Source: an uncultured Lachnospiraceae bacterium (lineage in GTDB: Bacteria > Bacillota > Clostridia > Lachnospirales > Lachnospiraceae). Taken from it: DNA of 46,569 nucleotides. This document shows, piece by piece, positions 8,125 to 16,472 of the stretch; the first letter of the stretch is position 1, and the number at the start of each line of letters is the position of its first letter. The notes under the pieces were generated by a model. The model saw only the letters and a list, made by a program, of their open reading frames with translations. It did no database searches and was not told the DNA's origin. Both the position numbers and the translations under genes were made by a program. The DNA lies in assembly GCA_947176965.1 (NCBI GenBank), contig CAMWSU010000013.1, positions 1-46,569 on the forward strand, in the 5' to 3' direction.

Positions 8125-9604
8125 AAAAATTACGCTGTTGGTGCATGGCGCATTTTATCAGGGAGATGCCATTCGGCGGCGCATGCTGACGGCAGAGAAA
8201 AACGAAAATCTTTTGACGGTATTAAAGCGCGGCGGACTGTATCTGCGCGATTGTAGCGGGAACGGGAGCTGCGGGAAATGCAAGGTGCGTTTTTTGACGG
8301 GCGCGCCGCTCCCGACGACGGGCGAGCGTGCGCTGCTTTCCGCCGGAGAGCTGCGTGCAGGCGTGCGTTTGGCATGCAGGCATACCGTATCCGTGAGTAT
8401 GGAGCTTGTGATTGAAGCTGAGGCAGCAGCAATTCCTGATGTGGTGGGGGTGCTGCCGGATGCGGTAAGCGCGTGGCGGGCGGATGCGAGCGATGCGGTA
8501 AGCGCGTGGCGGGTGGATGCGGAAGATTCGGTCGGACTGCCGGCACCTGTGTTTGCGGCGGTTGATATCGGTACAACGACGATCGCCATGCGCGGCATGT
8601 GCGGCGGTAAGGAAGTGGGAGCTTATGCGGCACTAAACCCGCAGCGCGTGTACGGCGCGGATGTGGTATCCCGCATCAGTGCAGGCATGCAGGGGCACGC
8701 GGAGGAAATGCGGCAGCAGATATGCGCCTGTCTTGCGGACGGGATGCGGCTCATAAAAGAGCAATGCGGCAGGACGCCCGCGTACATGGTGATTGCGGCA
8801 AATACGACCATGGTGCATCTGCTCTGCGGAGATTCGGTTGAACCGCTTTCCGTCTTTCCGTTTGAGCCGGTCAACATAAAACCACAACAAATAGTGGTTG
8901 CAGGAATTCCTGCATACATTATATGCGGTATATCAGCGTTTGTGGGCGGAGATATCGTGTCCGGCATGGCAGCTTTAGGTTTACATAAGGGAAGCAACTT
9001 GCAATTATTCATCGACTTGGGAACGAACGGGGAGATCGTGCTTGGAAAAAAAGGAACGTTCCTGTGCACGGCGACTGCGGCAGGCCCGGCGTTTGAGGGA
9101 AACGGCAGCGCCGATCTGATGGGGGCTGATCTGATACGGATTGTCGCCGGGGTGTTGGATGAGGGACTCATGGATGCGCATGGTCTGTTGAAGGAGCCCT
9201 ATTTTACGAAAGGAATCACGCGCGCGGGTGCGCATGTCACGCAGGAGAGTATCAGGGAGCTGCAGAAAGCAAAAGCGGCGATCGCGGCAGGAATCGAGCT
9301 TCTGCTGGAGCAGTACGGCGCGGCGGCAGGGGAGGTTTCCGACGTTCTGCTCGCGGGCGGTTTCGGGTATTATCTGAATCCGGATGCGGCGGTGCGGATC
9401 GGGCTGCTTTCCGATGCGTTTGCGGGGAAGATCCGCGCAGTCGGCAATACGGCGCTGAAAGGGGCATGTCTGTTGGGAAACAGCGATATGAGCGGTTTTG
9501 CCGCGCGCACGGAACAGCTGACGAAAGGCTGTACGTACCTGAATCTTGCCGCACAGGAGAAATTTGAAAAAAAATATATCTCACATTTGGATTTTCCATC
9601 ATAG
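8117..9604 (+). CDS. Ferredoxin-fused ASKHA protein (RACo-type corrinoid activator-like, DUF4445)
   Basis: The 495-aa product starts with a plant-type [2Fe-2S] domain: CSGNGSCGKC around residues 36-45 and a fourth Cys in RLACRHT. From about residue 150 an ASKHA ATPase-like fold follows: AAVDIGTTTIAM, FIDLGTNGEIVLG and DVLLAGGFGYYLNPDAAVRIG. This architecture is that of RACo/RamA-type reductive activators of corrinoid methyltransferase systems, which use ATP to reduce Co(II). No corrinoid protein or methyltransferase gene is nearby, so the substrate is unknown. TTG 8117 is preferred because GGGAGAGG lies 8 nt upstream and the protein then begins MSEKITLLVHG. The linker contains a duplicated 11-residue unit. 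Confidence 0.8.
   Translation: MSEKITLLVHGAFYQGDAIRRRMLTAEKNENLLTVLKRGGLYLRDCSGNGSCGKCKVRFLTGAPLPTTGERALLSAGELRAGVRLACRHTVSVSMELVIEAEAAAIPDVVGVLPDAVSAWRADASDAVSAWRVDAEDSVGLPAPVFAAVDIGTTTIAMRGMCGGKEVGAYAALNPQRVYGADVVSRISAGMQGHAEEMRQQICACLADGMRLIKEQCGRTPAYMVIAANTTMVHLLCGDSVEPLSVFPFEPVNIKPQQIVVAGIPAYIICGISAFVGGDIVSGMAALGLHKGSNLQLFIDLGTNGEIVLGKKGTFLCTATAAGPAFEGNGSADLMGADLIRIVAGVLDEGLMDAHGLLKEPYFTKGITRAGAHVTQESIRELQKAKAAIAAGIELLLEQYGAAAGEVSDVLLAGGFGYYLNPDAAVRIGLLSDAFAGKIRAVGNTALKGACLLGNSDMSGFAARTEQLTKGCTYLNLAAQEKFEKKYISHLDFPS
8459..8524 (+). repeat. 33-bp tandem duplication in the ASKHA gene linker
   Basis: Two consecutive 33-bp units, nearly identical, encode DAVSAWRADAS and DAVSAWRVDAE. They lie between the ferredoxin and ATPase domains, where length change is tolerated. 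Confidence 0.85.
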
Positions 9605-9693
9605 AATAATAGAGAATGTACTGAAAAAGCGGGATGTCCTGCGCTGTAAACGCGCGGCAGCTAAGACCGCGGTGATGATGGGAGAAATGCCGG

Positions 9694-10545
9694 ATGTGTC
9701 TTCGAGGGAAAAGGGCATACCTCATAGCGGGATGCTTAGGTATCGTCATGCTGTGTGCAGTGGTCGTCGTAAAAACGCGGGTGGCGGGCGGAAGCATACC
9801 TATATGGGGGAATATGGGCAGGAACACGGCGGGCAGAGAGTGTGGTCAGGAGGAACATGACGGCAGCGAAGGCGGACAGGCGCAAAATGCGGGCATACAG
9901 GGTGAAGATGCCGGCGGCAATGCCGATGGCAATGCCAGAGGCATGGGCAGTCGGGACGGAGTCGAGACGGCATACCAGGAGGATATGAGCGTCAAAAAGG
10001 TTGCGCTGACCTTTGACGACGGACCGCACCCGCGTTATACGGAACAGCTGCTGGAAGGGCTGCGCAAGCGGAATGTCCGCGTTACTTTTTTTGTCCTTGG
10101 ACAGAGCGCGGAGCTGTATCCCGATCTGATCCGGGAAATGGCACAGGACGGGCATCTGATCGGCAACCACACCTATTCCCATATTCAATTGACGAGAAGG
10201 AACGGGCAGCGGTTTGCAGAGGAACTGCAAAAAACGGATGCGGTCATTTTTGAGATCACCGGACAGCATACCGAATTTGTCAGGCCGCCTTACGGCGCTT
10301 GGGATAAGAGGTATGAGGAAAGCCTCAATATGATACAGGTGTTATGGAATGTGGACCCGCTTGACTGGTGTTGTTCGGATGCGGGAACTGTCGTCAGCAG
10401 AGTGCTGGAAAAAACGGATGAGAACAGCATTATTCTGCTGCATGACGTATACGCAAGCTCGGTCGAGGCGGCGCTTGCCATCATTGACGAGCTTTCGGCA
10501 CAGGGCTATGAATTTGTCACTGTGGATGAGATCATACTGGACTAA
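9694..10545 (+). CDS. Polysaccharide deacetylase (NodB homology, CE4)
   Basis: This 283-aa protein has an N-terminal membrane anchor (residues about 8-27) and a low-complexity Gly/Asn/Asp-rich linker to about residue 95. A NodB domain follows. Motifs are complete: TFDDGPHP (catalytic Asp and metal Asp), GNHTYSH (two metal His), RPPYGAWD, and IILLHDVY with the late catalytic His. Such enzymes remove acetyl groups from peptidoglycan or other surface glycans outside the membrane. The start ATG is 9 nt after GGGAG. PdaA-like and xylan-deacetylase roles cannot be told apart here. Confidence 0.88.
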   Translation: MCLRGKRAYLIAGCLGIVMLCAVVVVKTRVAGGSIPIWGNMGRNTAGRECGQEEHDGSEGGQAQNAGIQGEDAGGNADGNARGMGSRDGVETAYQEDMSVKKVALTFDDGPHPRYTEQLLEGLRKRNVRVTFFVLGQSAELYPDLIREMAQDGHLIGNHTYSHIQLTRRNGQRFAEELQKTDAVIFEITGQHTEFVRPPYGAWDKRYEESLNMIQVLWNVDPLDWCCSDAGTVVSRVLEKTDENSIILLHDVYASSVEAALAIIDELSAQGYEFVTVDEIILD

Positions 10546-10579
10546 AGTGTGAAGAGAATTTCTAAGGATGGAGATTATC

Positions 10580-11914
10580 ATGGATAATATGGATTTGTTT
10601 TCGTATCTTCGCGAAAAAAATTTGGAGAAGGAGTCGCCTTTAGCAGCGCGGATCCGTCCGACGACGCTTGAGGAGATTGTCGGGCAGCAGCATATCATCG
10701 GAAAAGATAAAATGCTCTACCGCGCGATTATGGCGGACAAGCTCGGTTCCCTCATTCTTTACGGACCGCCCGGAACAGGAAAAACGACGCTCGCAAGGGT
10801 GATCGCCAATACGACGAGCGCGGAGTTTTTACAGATGAATGCGACGGTCGCGGGGAAAAAGGATATGGAGGAAGTCGTGGAGAAGGCAAAGAGTACCGCG
10901 GCGATGTACGGAAAAAAGACCATCCTTTTTATTGATGAGATTCATCGGTTTAATAAAGGACAGCAGGACTATCTGCTGCCGTTTGTCGAGGACGGGACAC
11001 TGACGCTCATCGGGGCGACGACGGAAAATCCGTATTTTGAGGTGAACGGCGCATTGCTGTCCCGCTCCATGGTTTTTGAACTAAAACCGCTGGAAAAGGC
11101 GGACATCATGACCTTGATCTCCCGTGCCGTCCGTGACCGGGAAAAAGGAATGGGCGCATATGAGGCGGATATTGATGAGGAGGCGCTTCACTTTCTCGCC
11201 GATGCGGCGGGTGGGGATGCACGCCATGCCTTAAATGCCATTGAACTTGGTATCAGGACGACCGAGCGCAGTGAGGACGGAATAATCCACATTACGACGG
11301 AGGTTGCACAGGAATGTATTCAAAAACGCGTGGTTCGTTATGATAAAGCAGGGGATAATCATTATGATACCATATCCGCTTTTATTAAGAGCATGAGGGG
11401 GTCCGATCCGGATGCGGCTGTCTATTATCTTGCAAAGATGCTGTATGCGGGGGAGAGTCTGACCTTTATCGCGCGCCGGATCATGATCTGTGCGGCGGAG
11501 GACGTCGGCACGGCAGATCCGCAGGCGTTGACGGTGGCGGTCAGCGCGGCACAGGCGGCGGAACGTATCGGGATGCCGGAAGCGCAGATCATTCTCTCGG
11601 AGGCGGTTGTCTATGTGGCATGCGCGCCGAAAAGCAACGCCTGTGCCAATGCCATAGCGGAGGCGATGCGGACAGTGGAGGAGACCGGAAATCTGCCGGT
11701 TCCGACTCATTTGCAGGATGCGCATTATAAAGGCGCTGCAAAACTGGGGCATGGTGCGGGTTACCAATATGCACATGATTATCCAAATCATTATGTAAAT
11801 CAACAATATCTGCCTTATGAGCTGAGCGGGCGGGAGTTTTACCGGCCGGACGGAAGCGGGTATGAACAGAAGATCAAAGAGCATATGAGCCGGATCAAGA
11901 GAGAAGCAGAGTAA
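10580..11914 (+). CDS. rarA: Replication-associated recombination protein RarA/MgsA (AAA+ ATPase)
   Basis: RarA is a clamp-loader-like AAA+ ATPase that acts at stalled replication forks. Motifs: QQHIIGKD, Walker A GPPGTGKTT (about residues 60-68), Walker B LFIDEIHRFNK, sensor 1 GATTENP, and the C-terminal MgsA tail with CAPKSNACANAI, VPTHLQDAHYKGA and YAHDYPNHYV. The length of 444 aa is normal. ATG 10580 is preferred over ATG 10568 because AAGGATGGAG gives it proper spacing. It sits between unrelated genes. Confidence 0.93.
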   Translation: MDNMDLFSYLREKNLEKESPLAARIRPTTLEEIVGQQHIIGKDKMLYRAIMADKLGSLILYGPPGTGKTTLARVIANTTSAEFLQMNATVAGKKDMEEVVEKAKSTAAMYGKKTILFIDEIHRFNKGQQDYLLPFVEDGTLTLIGATTENPYFEVNGALLSRSMVFELKPLEKADIMTLISRAVRDREKGMGAYEADIDEEALHFLADAAGGDARHALNAIELGIRTTERSEDGIIHITTEVAQECIQKRVVRYDKAGDNHYDTISAFIKSMRGSDPDAAVYYLAKMLYAGESLTFIARRIMICAAEDVGTADPQALTVAVSAAQAAERIGMPEAQIILSEAVVYVACAPKSNACANAIAEAMRTVEETGNLPVPTHLQDAHYKGAAKLGHGAGYQYAHDYPNHYVNQQYLPYELSGREFYRPDGSGYEQKIKEHMSRIKREAE

Positions 11915-12036
11915 GAAAGAATGCTGGAAGAAGATCAGGATACCGAAACAGAGCAGTATGCCGAATAGAGTAAAGAAGCGAAGTGGCGCAGAATAACGGA
12001 AACAGCGTAACGCCACAATCAGAGGGGAGGCGCGGC

Positions 12037-13362
12037 ATGACAAAAGCGGAAAGTCGGAAACGGCGAATGGTGATCCTGTCCTTTGATGCGGTCGGGGCGG
12101 AAGACCTTTCCGTATTAAAGAAGCTGCCGAATTTTAAGCGGCTTTTGGAGCAGGGAGCGTTGTGTGAGAAGGTGGAAAGTGTGTATCCCTCCATTACCTA
12201 TCCGGCGCATACAACCATTGTTACAGGAAAAAAGCCGTGTCATCACGGCATTATCAATAACACTTGTTTTCAACCGGAACGGGAAAAGCCCGACTGGATG
12301 AGCGACCGTCGAAACATTCGGGGAACAACACTCTACGATGAGGCGATGAAGCGGGGAGACCGCGTGTGCGCCCTGCTTTGGCCCGTGACCGGAAAAAGCC
12401 GCATTACCTATAATTTCCCGGAGATTCATGCGAACAGACCATGGCAAAATGTAATCTTGAAGACCATATTGGACGGTTCCACGCGTTATGTGCTCGGAAC
12501 ATTGCCGCATGCGGTACGGGAACTGAAAGGGATTCGTGAGCCGGAGCTGGACAATTTTTTGGAAAAGGCGGCGGTGGATACGATCCTGCGATACAATCCC
12601 GAGCTCATGCTCATCCATTTCCTTGATGTGGATTCGCACCGTCATCAGTTAGGGGCGGCACATCCGGAGATCCGCCGCGCCCTGGAACGTCTGGACGGGA
12701 GAATCGGTGCGGTAACAGATGCGCTCGCACATACAAAAGCGGGTGCCTGTCACAGCATGGAGGATACGACGGTCGTGATTCTCGGAGATCATTATCAACT
12801 GGACTGCCATACGGTGTTATATCCGAATTACCTGTTAAAAAAGCATGGGTTATTTCATGTGGATGGAAAAGGACGCGTGACGGACTATCAGGTGGTCGCA
12901 AAAAATTGTGACGGTTCCTGTTACATTTATCTGCATCCCGAAATCAGAAAAAATCTGGTAATGACAGAGAAGATGACACAAAATCTGACAACGATATTTC
13001 ATGAGCTGTCAGGTGGTGTAGACCGCATTTTTACTGCTCAGGAGGCACACTCCATGGGAGCAGATGACACATGCGTCATGATGATAGAGGCAAAAAACGG
13101 GTATTATTTTTTGGATGACCATCAAATGTTGACCTGTTCAGTCGATAATGTGGAACGCCATCGGATGAAAGCGACGCATGGGTATCTTCCGACGCTACCA
13201 AAATATCAAACGTTTTTTATGATGGCGGGATACGGTGTGAGAAAAGGGGGAACATGCAGCTCTATGAAGCTGTGGGACGAGGCACCCACGCTTGCGCATA
13301 TCATGGGACTGACACTTCCAGAGACGGACGGGTGTGTGAGAACCGAGCTGCTTGCGTTGTGA
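12037..13362 (+). CDS. Alkaline-phosphatase-superfamily phosphodiesterase/nucleotide pyrophosphatase
   Basis: The 441-aa product belongs to the type I phosphodiesterase/NPP group. Two-metal site residues can be placed: Asp in VILSFDAVG, the nucleophile Thr in YPSITYPAHTTIVTG, Asp and His in DVDSHRHQLG, Asp-His in VVILGDHYQLD and the late His in KATHGYLP. It lacks a signal peptide and begins with charged residues, so it is probably cytoplasmic. The substrate is unknown. ATG 12037 is 6 nt after AGGGGAGG; the longer frame beginning at GTG 11983 has no comparable site. A hairpin at 13375-13399 follows the gene. Confidence 0.82.
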   Translation: MTKAESRKRRMVILSFDAVGAEDLSVLKKLPNFKRLLEQGALCEKVESVYPSITYPAHTTIVTGKKPCHHGIINNTCFQPEREKPDWMSDRRNIRGTTLYDEAMKRGDRVCALLWPVTGKSRITYNFPEIHANRPWQNVILKTILDGSTRYVLGTLPHAVRELKGIREPELDNFLEKAAVDTILRYNPELMLIHFLDVDSHRHQLGAAHPEIRRALERLDGRIGAVTDALAHTKAGACHSMEDTTVVILGDHYQLDCHTVLYPNYLLKKHGLFHVDGKGRVTDYQVVAKNCDGSCYIYLHPEIRKNLVMTEKMTQNLTTIFHELSGGVDRIFTAQEAHSMGADDTCVMMIEAKNGYYFLDDHQMLTCSVDNVERHRMKATHGYLPTLPKYQTFFMMAGYGVRKGGTCSSMKLWDEAPTLAHIMGLTLPETDGCVRTELLAL

Positions 13363-13374
13363 AAGGGGAAGAAT

Positions 13375-13399
13375 GCCTCCGTGTGCATCCGTCGGAGGC
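13375..13399 (+). terminator. Terminator hairpin after the phosphodiesterase gene
   Basis: GCCTCCG (13375-13381) pairs with CGGAGGC (13393-13399) around an 11-nt loop, directly before the larger palindrome at 13401. Confidence 0.5.
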
Positions 13400-13400
13400 T

Positions 13401-13435
13401 CTAAGGAAGCGCTGATTTAATCAGCGCTTCCTTAG
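13401..13435. terminator. Perfect 35-bp palindromic bidirectional terminator
   Basis: CTAAGGAAGCGCTGATT and its exact complement AATCAGCGCTTCCTTAG meet at a central A, forming a 35-bp palindrome. It lies between convergent genes. The stop codon of the minus-strand DUF4364 gene (13432-13434) is inside one arm. It matches the design of the element at 5985-6018. Confidence 0.75.
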
Positions 13436-13947
13436 AATAGCTCCTGAATCAAATACTGGTAAATGGACTCATTTTTTTCTTTCCAGTTCTGGCAGACTTT
13501 TGCGGCAAAATCCGCGGACGGGACGGTCATACGGATATGGACAAGCTCGCTGCCGTTATCCTTGGCGATCAGCTCGGCAATGTAATCACCAGTGGTTTCC
13601 TTTTTATAATTTGTTAAAATAGAAAGCTCATTGCGGATCTGAATCTCATGGGTGGATAAATATTCATGAATATCGTCTTTAATGGAGTGCTGAATGCGGT
13701 TGCCAAAAAAGGCAAGCGTTTTGCGCCCTTCTTCGGTAATCTGATAGAGTGTGCGGTTTTCCATCGTTGTTGCGGTGATGAACGCCTCCTCCGATAAATC
13801 GTTTAAGACCTGCTGAAGTGTGATATAGCCTGTATATTCTTTTTCCAAGATGAAATCCGCGATCTGTGCGCTTGTAAGCGGGCTTGCCGCTTTGTCCAGC
13901 ATGTGAAGTATGATCAAACGGTATAAAGTCAACGAATCCTGACTCAT
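13432..13947 (-). CDS. DUF4364 family winged-helix protein
   Basis: This 171-aa protein resembles the DUF4364 family of Clostridia. The N-terminal 90 residues read as a winged helix-turn-helix: LYRLIILHMLDKAASPLTSAQ, ITLQQVLNDLSEEAFI and a wing NRTLYQITEEGRKTL. The C-terminal half is a helical and beta domain that may dimerise or bind a ligand. A regulatory role is inferred from the fold; no target is known. Its 5' side borders a 208-bp palindromic repeat that begins 32 bp upstream of the start. Its stop codon is embedded in the palindrome at 13401-13435. Confidence 0.82.
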   Translation of the reverse strand: MSQDSLTLYRLIILHMLDKAASPLTSAQIADFILEKEYTGYITLQQVLNDLSEEAFITATTMENRTLYQITEEGRKTLAFFGNRIQHSIKDDIHEYLSTHEIQIRNELSILTNYKKETTGDYIAELIAKDNGSELVHIRMTVPSADFAAKVCQNWKEKNESIYQYLIQELF

Positions 13948-13978
13948 AGTATGGTTCCTTTCTGTTTCTCAATACAAA

Positions 13979-14186
13979 ATAGGTAATTGCGAATTGCATG
14001 TATTTAGACTGTCTGTGCAAAATATACAATCCATCGTAGGCACGCTTTCGCTACAATTCAACCGCAACGGTACATAACATGCGAAAATACCGCATGTAAG
14101 TACCGGCGGTTTCATAGTGCCTACTTATGGAACAGTATATTTTGCACAAACATAAATATAATTCATTGCGATTCGCAATCGTCTAT
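13979..14186. repeat. Covarying palindromic element, copy 1
   Basis: This 208-bp nested palindrome is the first of three copies. The outer arms ATAGGTAATTGCGAATTGCA and its near-complement end in ATTCGCAATCGTCTAT. Next inward, GCAAAATATAC pairs with GTATATTTTGC, GTAGGCAC with GTGCCTAC, and the central hairpin is GGTACATAACATGCG / CGCATGTAAGTACC with an AAAATAC loop. It lies between the radical SAM gene and the DUF4364 gene, both on the minus strand. Confidence 0.85.
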
Positions 14187-14190
14187 ATCA

Positions 14191-15132
14191 TTACAAGTTC
14201 CCCGGCGTTACACGGCTACCCTGCACGATTCGGTGTTCCCTCAGATAGCGGTGCATTGCATTCAGGACCGTCTTTTTATCGGCGCTCCAGCAAGGAGCAA
14301 TCAGCAGCTTTTTCGGTCCGTCCCCGGTCAGGCGATGAATAACGATGTCGGGGGAGAGCAGCGTGAGCGCATGGGCGGTCATTTCGATATACTGTTCCAT
14401 TGTCAGCGTTTCAAAACGATGCTGCTCGTAATCGGCGGCAAGATCGGTTCCGCGCAGCACATGTAAAAGCTGCAATTTGATACCGAACGGATGAAATAAG
14501 TTTACATAACTCACTGTCTCATAGAACTGTGCGGCGCTCTCTCCGGGAAGGCCGGCAATAACATGGACGATTGCCGGAATGCGCCGTGTCTTCAGCGCTT
14601 CCATCGCCTCCGCAAAGACGGAGAGCGGATAACCGCGCCTGAGATAGAGAGCGGTCTGCTCATGGATGGTTTGAAGTCCAAGCTCGATCCAGATAAATCG
14701 ATCGGGATACTCCGCCTGACAGCGGGTAAGCACAGCAAGCACATCCTCAGAAAGACAGTCGGGGCGGGTGGCGATTGAGATTCCGGCAATATCGGGATGG
14801 GACAACGCCTGCGCATAGAGGCGGTAGAGCCGGTCGGACCGATCGTAGGTGTTCGTATAAGCCTGAAAGTAAGCAATATATCGGGAACCACGGAATTTGG
14901 CGGCGCTCTGCGCTTTTCCATGCTCTATCTGAGAAACAATATCATGTGTTGCTAAATGAGAGGCAAAATCGCCGCTTCCGCCTGCGGAGCAGAAGATGCA
15001 GCCGTGCCTGCCCAGCGTACCGTCACGGTTCGGACAGGTCATGCCTGCATCCAGTGCAATTCGATAGAGCTTTTCTCCGTATGTTTTTTTACAATATTCT
15101 GATAGCGAGTAATATCCGTTTTCCAGTGTCAT
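14191..15132 (-). CDS. Radical SAM protein, TIGR01212/YhcC-YtqA family
   Basis: The product is a radical SAM enzyme with an unusually spaced [4Fe-4S] motif, C-PNRDGTLGRHG-C-IF-C, typical of the TIGR01212 family (YhcC, YtqA). Further family marks are SGDFAS, YFQAYTNTY (SAM-binding side), SIATRPDCL, WIELGLQT and VHVIAGLPGE. Some members are linked to tRNA or translation-related modification in other bacteria, but the reaction here is unknown. ATG 15132 (MTLENGYYSLSEYCKKTYG) has GAGG 11 nt upstream and matches the family start better than the TTG at 15174. The gene is 313 aa, a normal length. Confidence 0.88.
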   Translation of the reverse strand: MTLENGYYSLSEYCKKTYGEKLYRIALDAGMTCPNRDGTLGRHGCIFCSAGGSGDFASHLATHDIVSQIEHGKAQSAAKFRGSRYIAYFQAYTNTYDRSDRLYRLYAQALSHPDIAGISIATRPDCLSEDVLAVLTRCQAEYPDRFIWIELGLQTIHEQTALYLRRGYPLSVFAEAMEALKTRRIPAIVHVIAGLPGESAAQFYETVSYVNLFHPFGIKLQLLHVLRGTDLAADYEQHRFETLTMEQYIEMTAHALTLLSPDIVIHRLTGDGPKKLLIAPCWSADKKTVLNAMHRYLREHRIVQGSRVTPGNL

Positions 15133-15207
15133 TTTGCCTGACGCCTCAAAAGGGTGTGATAGATTAAAATACAAGCGTTATGTTTGCGCAACATTTCCTG
15201 TTTCATT

Positions 15208-15224
15208 CCGTGCGCCGCGCACGG
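15208..15224 (-). terminator. Hairpin just after the malic enzyme gene
   Basis: CCGTGCG and CGCACGG form a 7-bp GC-rich stem with a 3-nt loop directly downstream of the minus-strand malic enzyme stop. There is no U-tract, so it may stabilise or weakly terminate. Confidence 0.35.
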
Positions 15225-15225
15225 C

Positions 15226-16377
15226 TTAGCGGATATGAGACTTGACCGCTTCGGCAACGACCTCGGCAACCTGCGGATTGAATGCCTCCGGCATGATGTT
15301 TTCATCGTTTAACTCCTCGTCCGGTACGAGCCCGGCGATGGCGGTGGCGGCGGCAAGCTTCATTTCCTCCGTGATCTGTGTGGCGCGTCCCTCTAAAGCA
15401 CCCTTGAAGATGCCGGGGAAAGCGACCACGTTGTTGACCTGATTCGGGAAATCGGAGCGCCCCGTGCCGACGATGCGCGCGCCCGCGGCTTTTGCTACAT
15501 CCGGCATGATCTCGGGCACCGGGTTCGCCATGGCAAAAAGGATGGAGTCGTGATTCATGGACGCAACCATTTCGGGCGTGACGATGTTCGGCGCGGAGAC
15601 ACCGACAAAAATGTCCGCTCCCGTTAAGGCGTCTGCAAGTGAACCGGTCTCGTTGTTCGGGTTGGTGCACGTTGTCATTTCCTGCTGCATCCAGTTTAAG
15701 TTTTCGGTGGAGCGGGACAGGATGCCGACCTTATCGCAGAGAATGATATTGGTAAAGCCGTAGGTCAGAAGCAGCTTGGTGATGGCAATGCCCGCGCTGC
15801 CCGCGCCGTTGACGACGACCTTGCATTGTTCTTTCTGTTTGCCTGTGACTTTTAAGCTGTTGATGATACCGGCGAGCACAACGATCGCCGTACCGTGCTG
15901 ATCGTCATGAAAGACCGGAATGGGAAGCAGCTTTTTGAGGCGTTCCTCAATCTCAAAGCAGCGCGGAGCGCTGATGTCCTCCAAGTTGATGCCGCCGAAA
16001 CCGGGGGCAAGATAGGTGACGGCTTTGATGATCTCCTCCGTATCCTGTGTGTCAAGGCAGATCGGAACGGCGTTGACACCGCCGAATTCCTTAAACAGTA
16101 CCGCTTTTCCCTCCATGACCGGCATAGCGGCGTAAGGACCGATATTGCCGAGACCGAGTACGGCGGAGCCGTCGGATACAACGGCGACGGTATTGGATTT
16201 CCAAGTATATTGATAGGCGGCCTCTTTGTCTGCGGCAATCACCTTGCATGGCTCGGCGACGCCGGGCGTATAAGCAAGTGCGAGATCTTCTCTGGATTTT
16301 ACCGGTGTTTTTGATACGGTTTCAAGCTTTCCGTTCCATTCCGCATGGAGCGCAAGCGCTTTTTCGTTTGTTGTCAT
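15226..16377 (-). CDS. NAD(P)-dependent malic enzyme
   Basis: Malic enzyme oxidatively decarboxylates malate to pyruvate. The 383-aa product has the short bacterial form. Motifs: YTPGVAEPC (catalytic Tyr), EGKAVLFKEFGGVNAVP (catalytic Lys), GGINLEDISAPRCFEIE and VFHDDQHGTAIV (metal and substrate site), and the dinucleotide fold VVVNGAGSAGIAITKLL. ATG 16377 is used because AGGAGG lies 8 nt upstream; the longer frame from 16422 adds 15 residues without a good site. Cofactor preference cannot be decided by eye. It stands upstream of no other carbon-metabolism gene. Confidence 0.92.
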   Translation of the reverse strand: MTTNEKALALHAEWNGKLETVSKTPVKSREDLALAYTPGVAEPCKVIAADKEAAYQYTWKSNTVAVVSDGSAVLGLGNIGPYAAMPVMEGKAVLFKEFGGVNAVPICLDTQDTEEIIKAVTYLAPGFGGINLEDISAPRCFEIEERLKKLLPIPVFHDDQHGTAIVVLAGIINSLKVTGKQKEQCKVVVNGAGSAGIAITKLLLTYGFTNIILCDKVGILSRSTENLNWMQQEMTTCTNPNNETGSLADALTGADIFVGVSAPNIVTPEMVASMNHDSILFAMANPVPEIMPDVAKAAGARIVGTGRSDFPNQVNNVVAFPGIFKGALEGRATQITEEMKLAAATAIAGLVPDEELNDENIMPEAFNPQVAEVVAEAVKSHIR

Positions 16378-16472
16378 GATGGTTTCCTCCTGAGTGTTTA
16401 TAAAGTTCTGATATGATTTCATTCATAATGTTTGGACATGTTTATAACGGTTTGGTGGCGTGCCGAAGCGGA

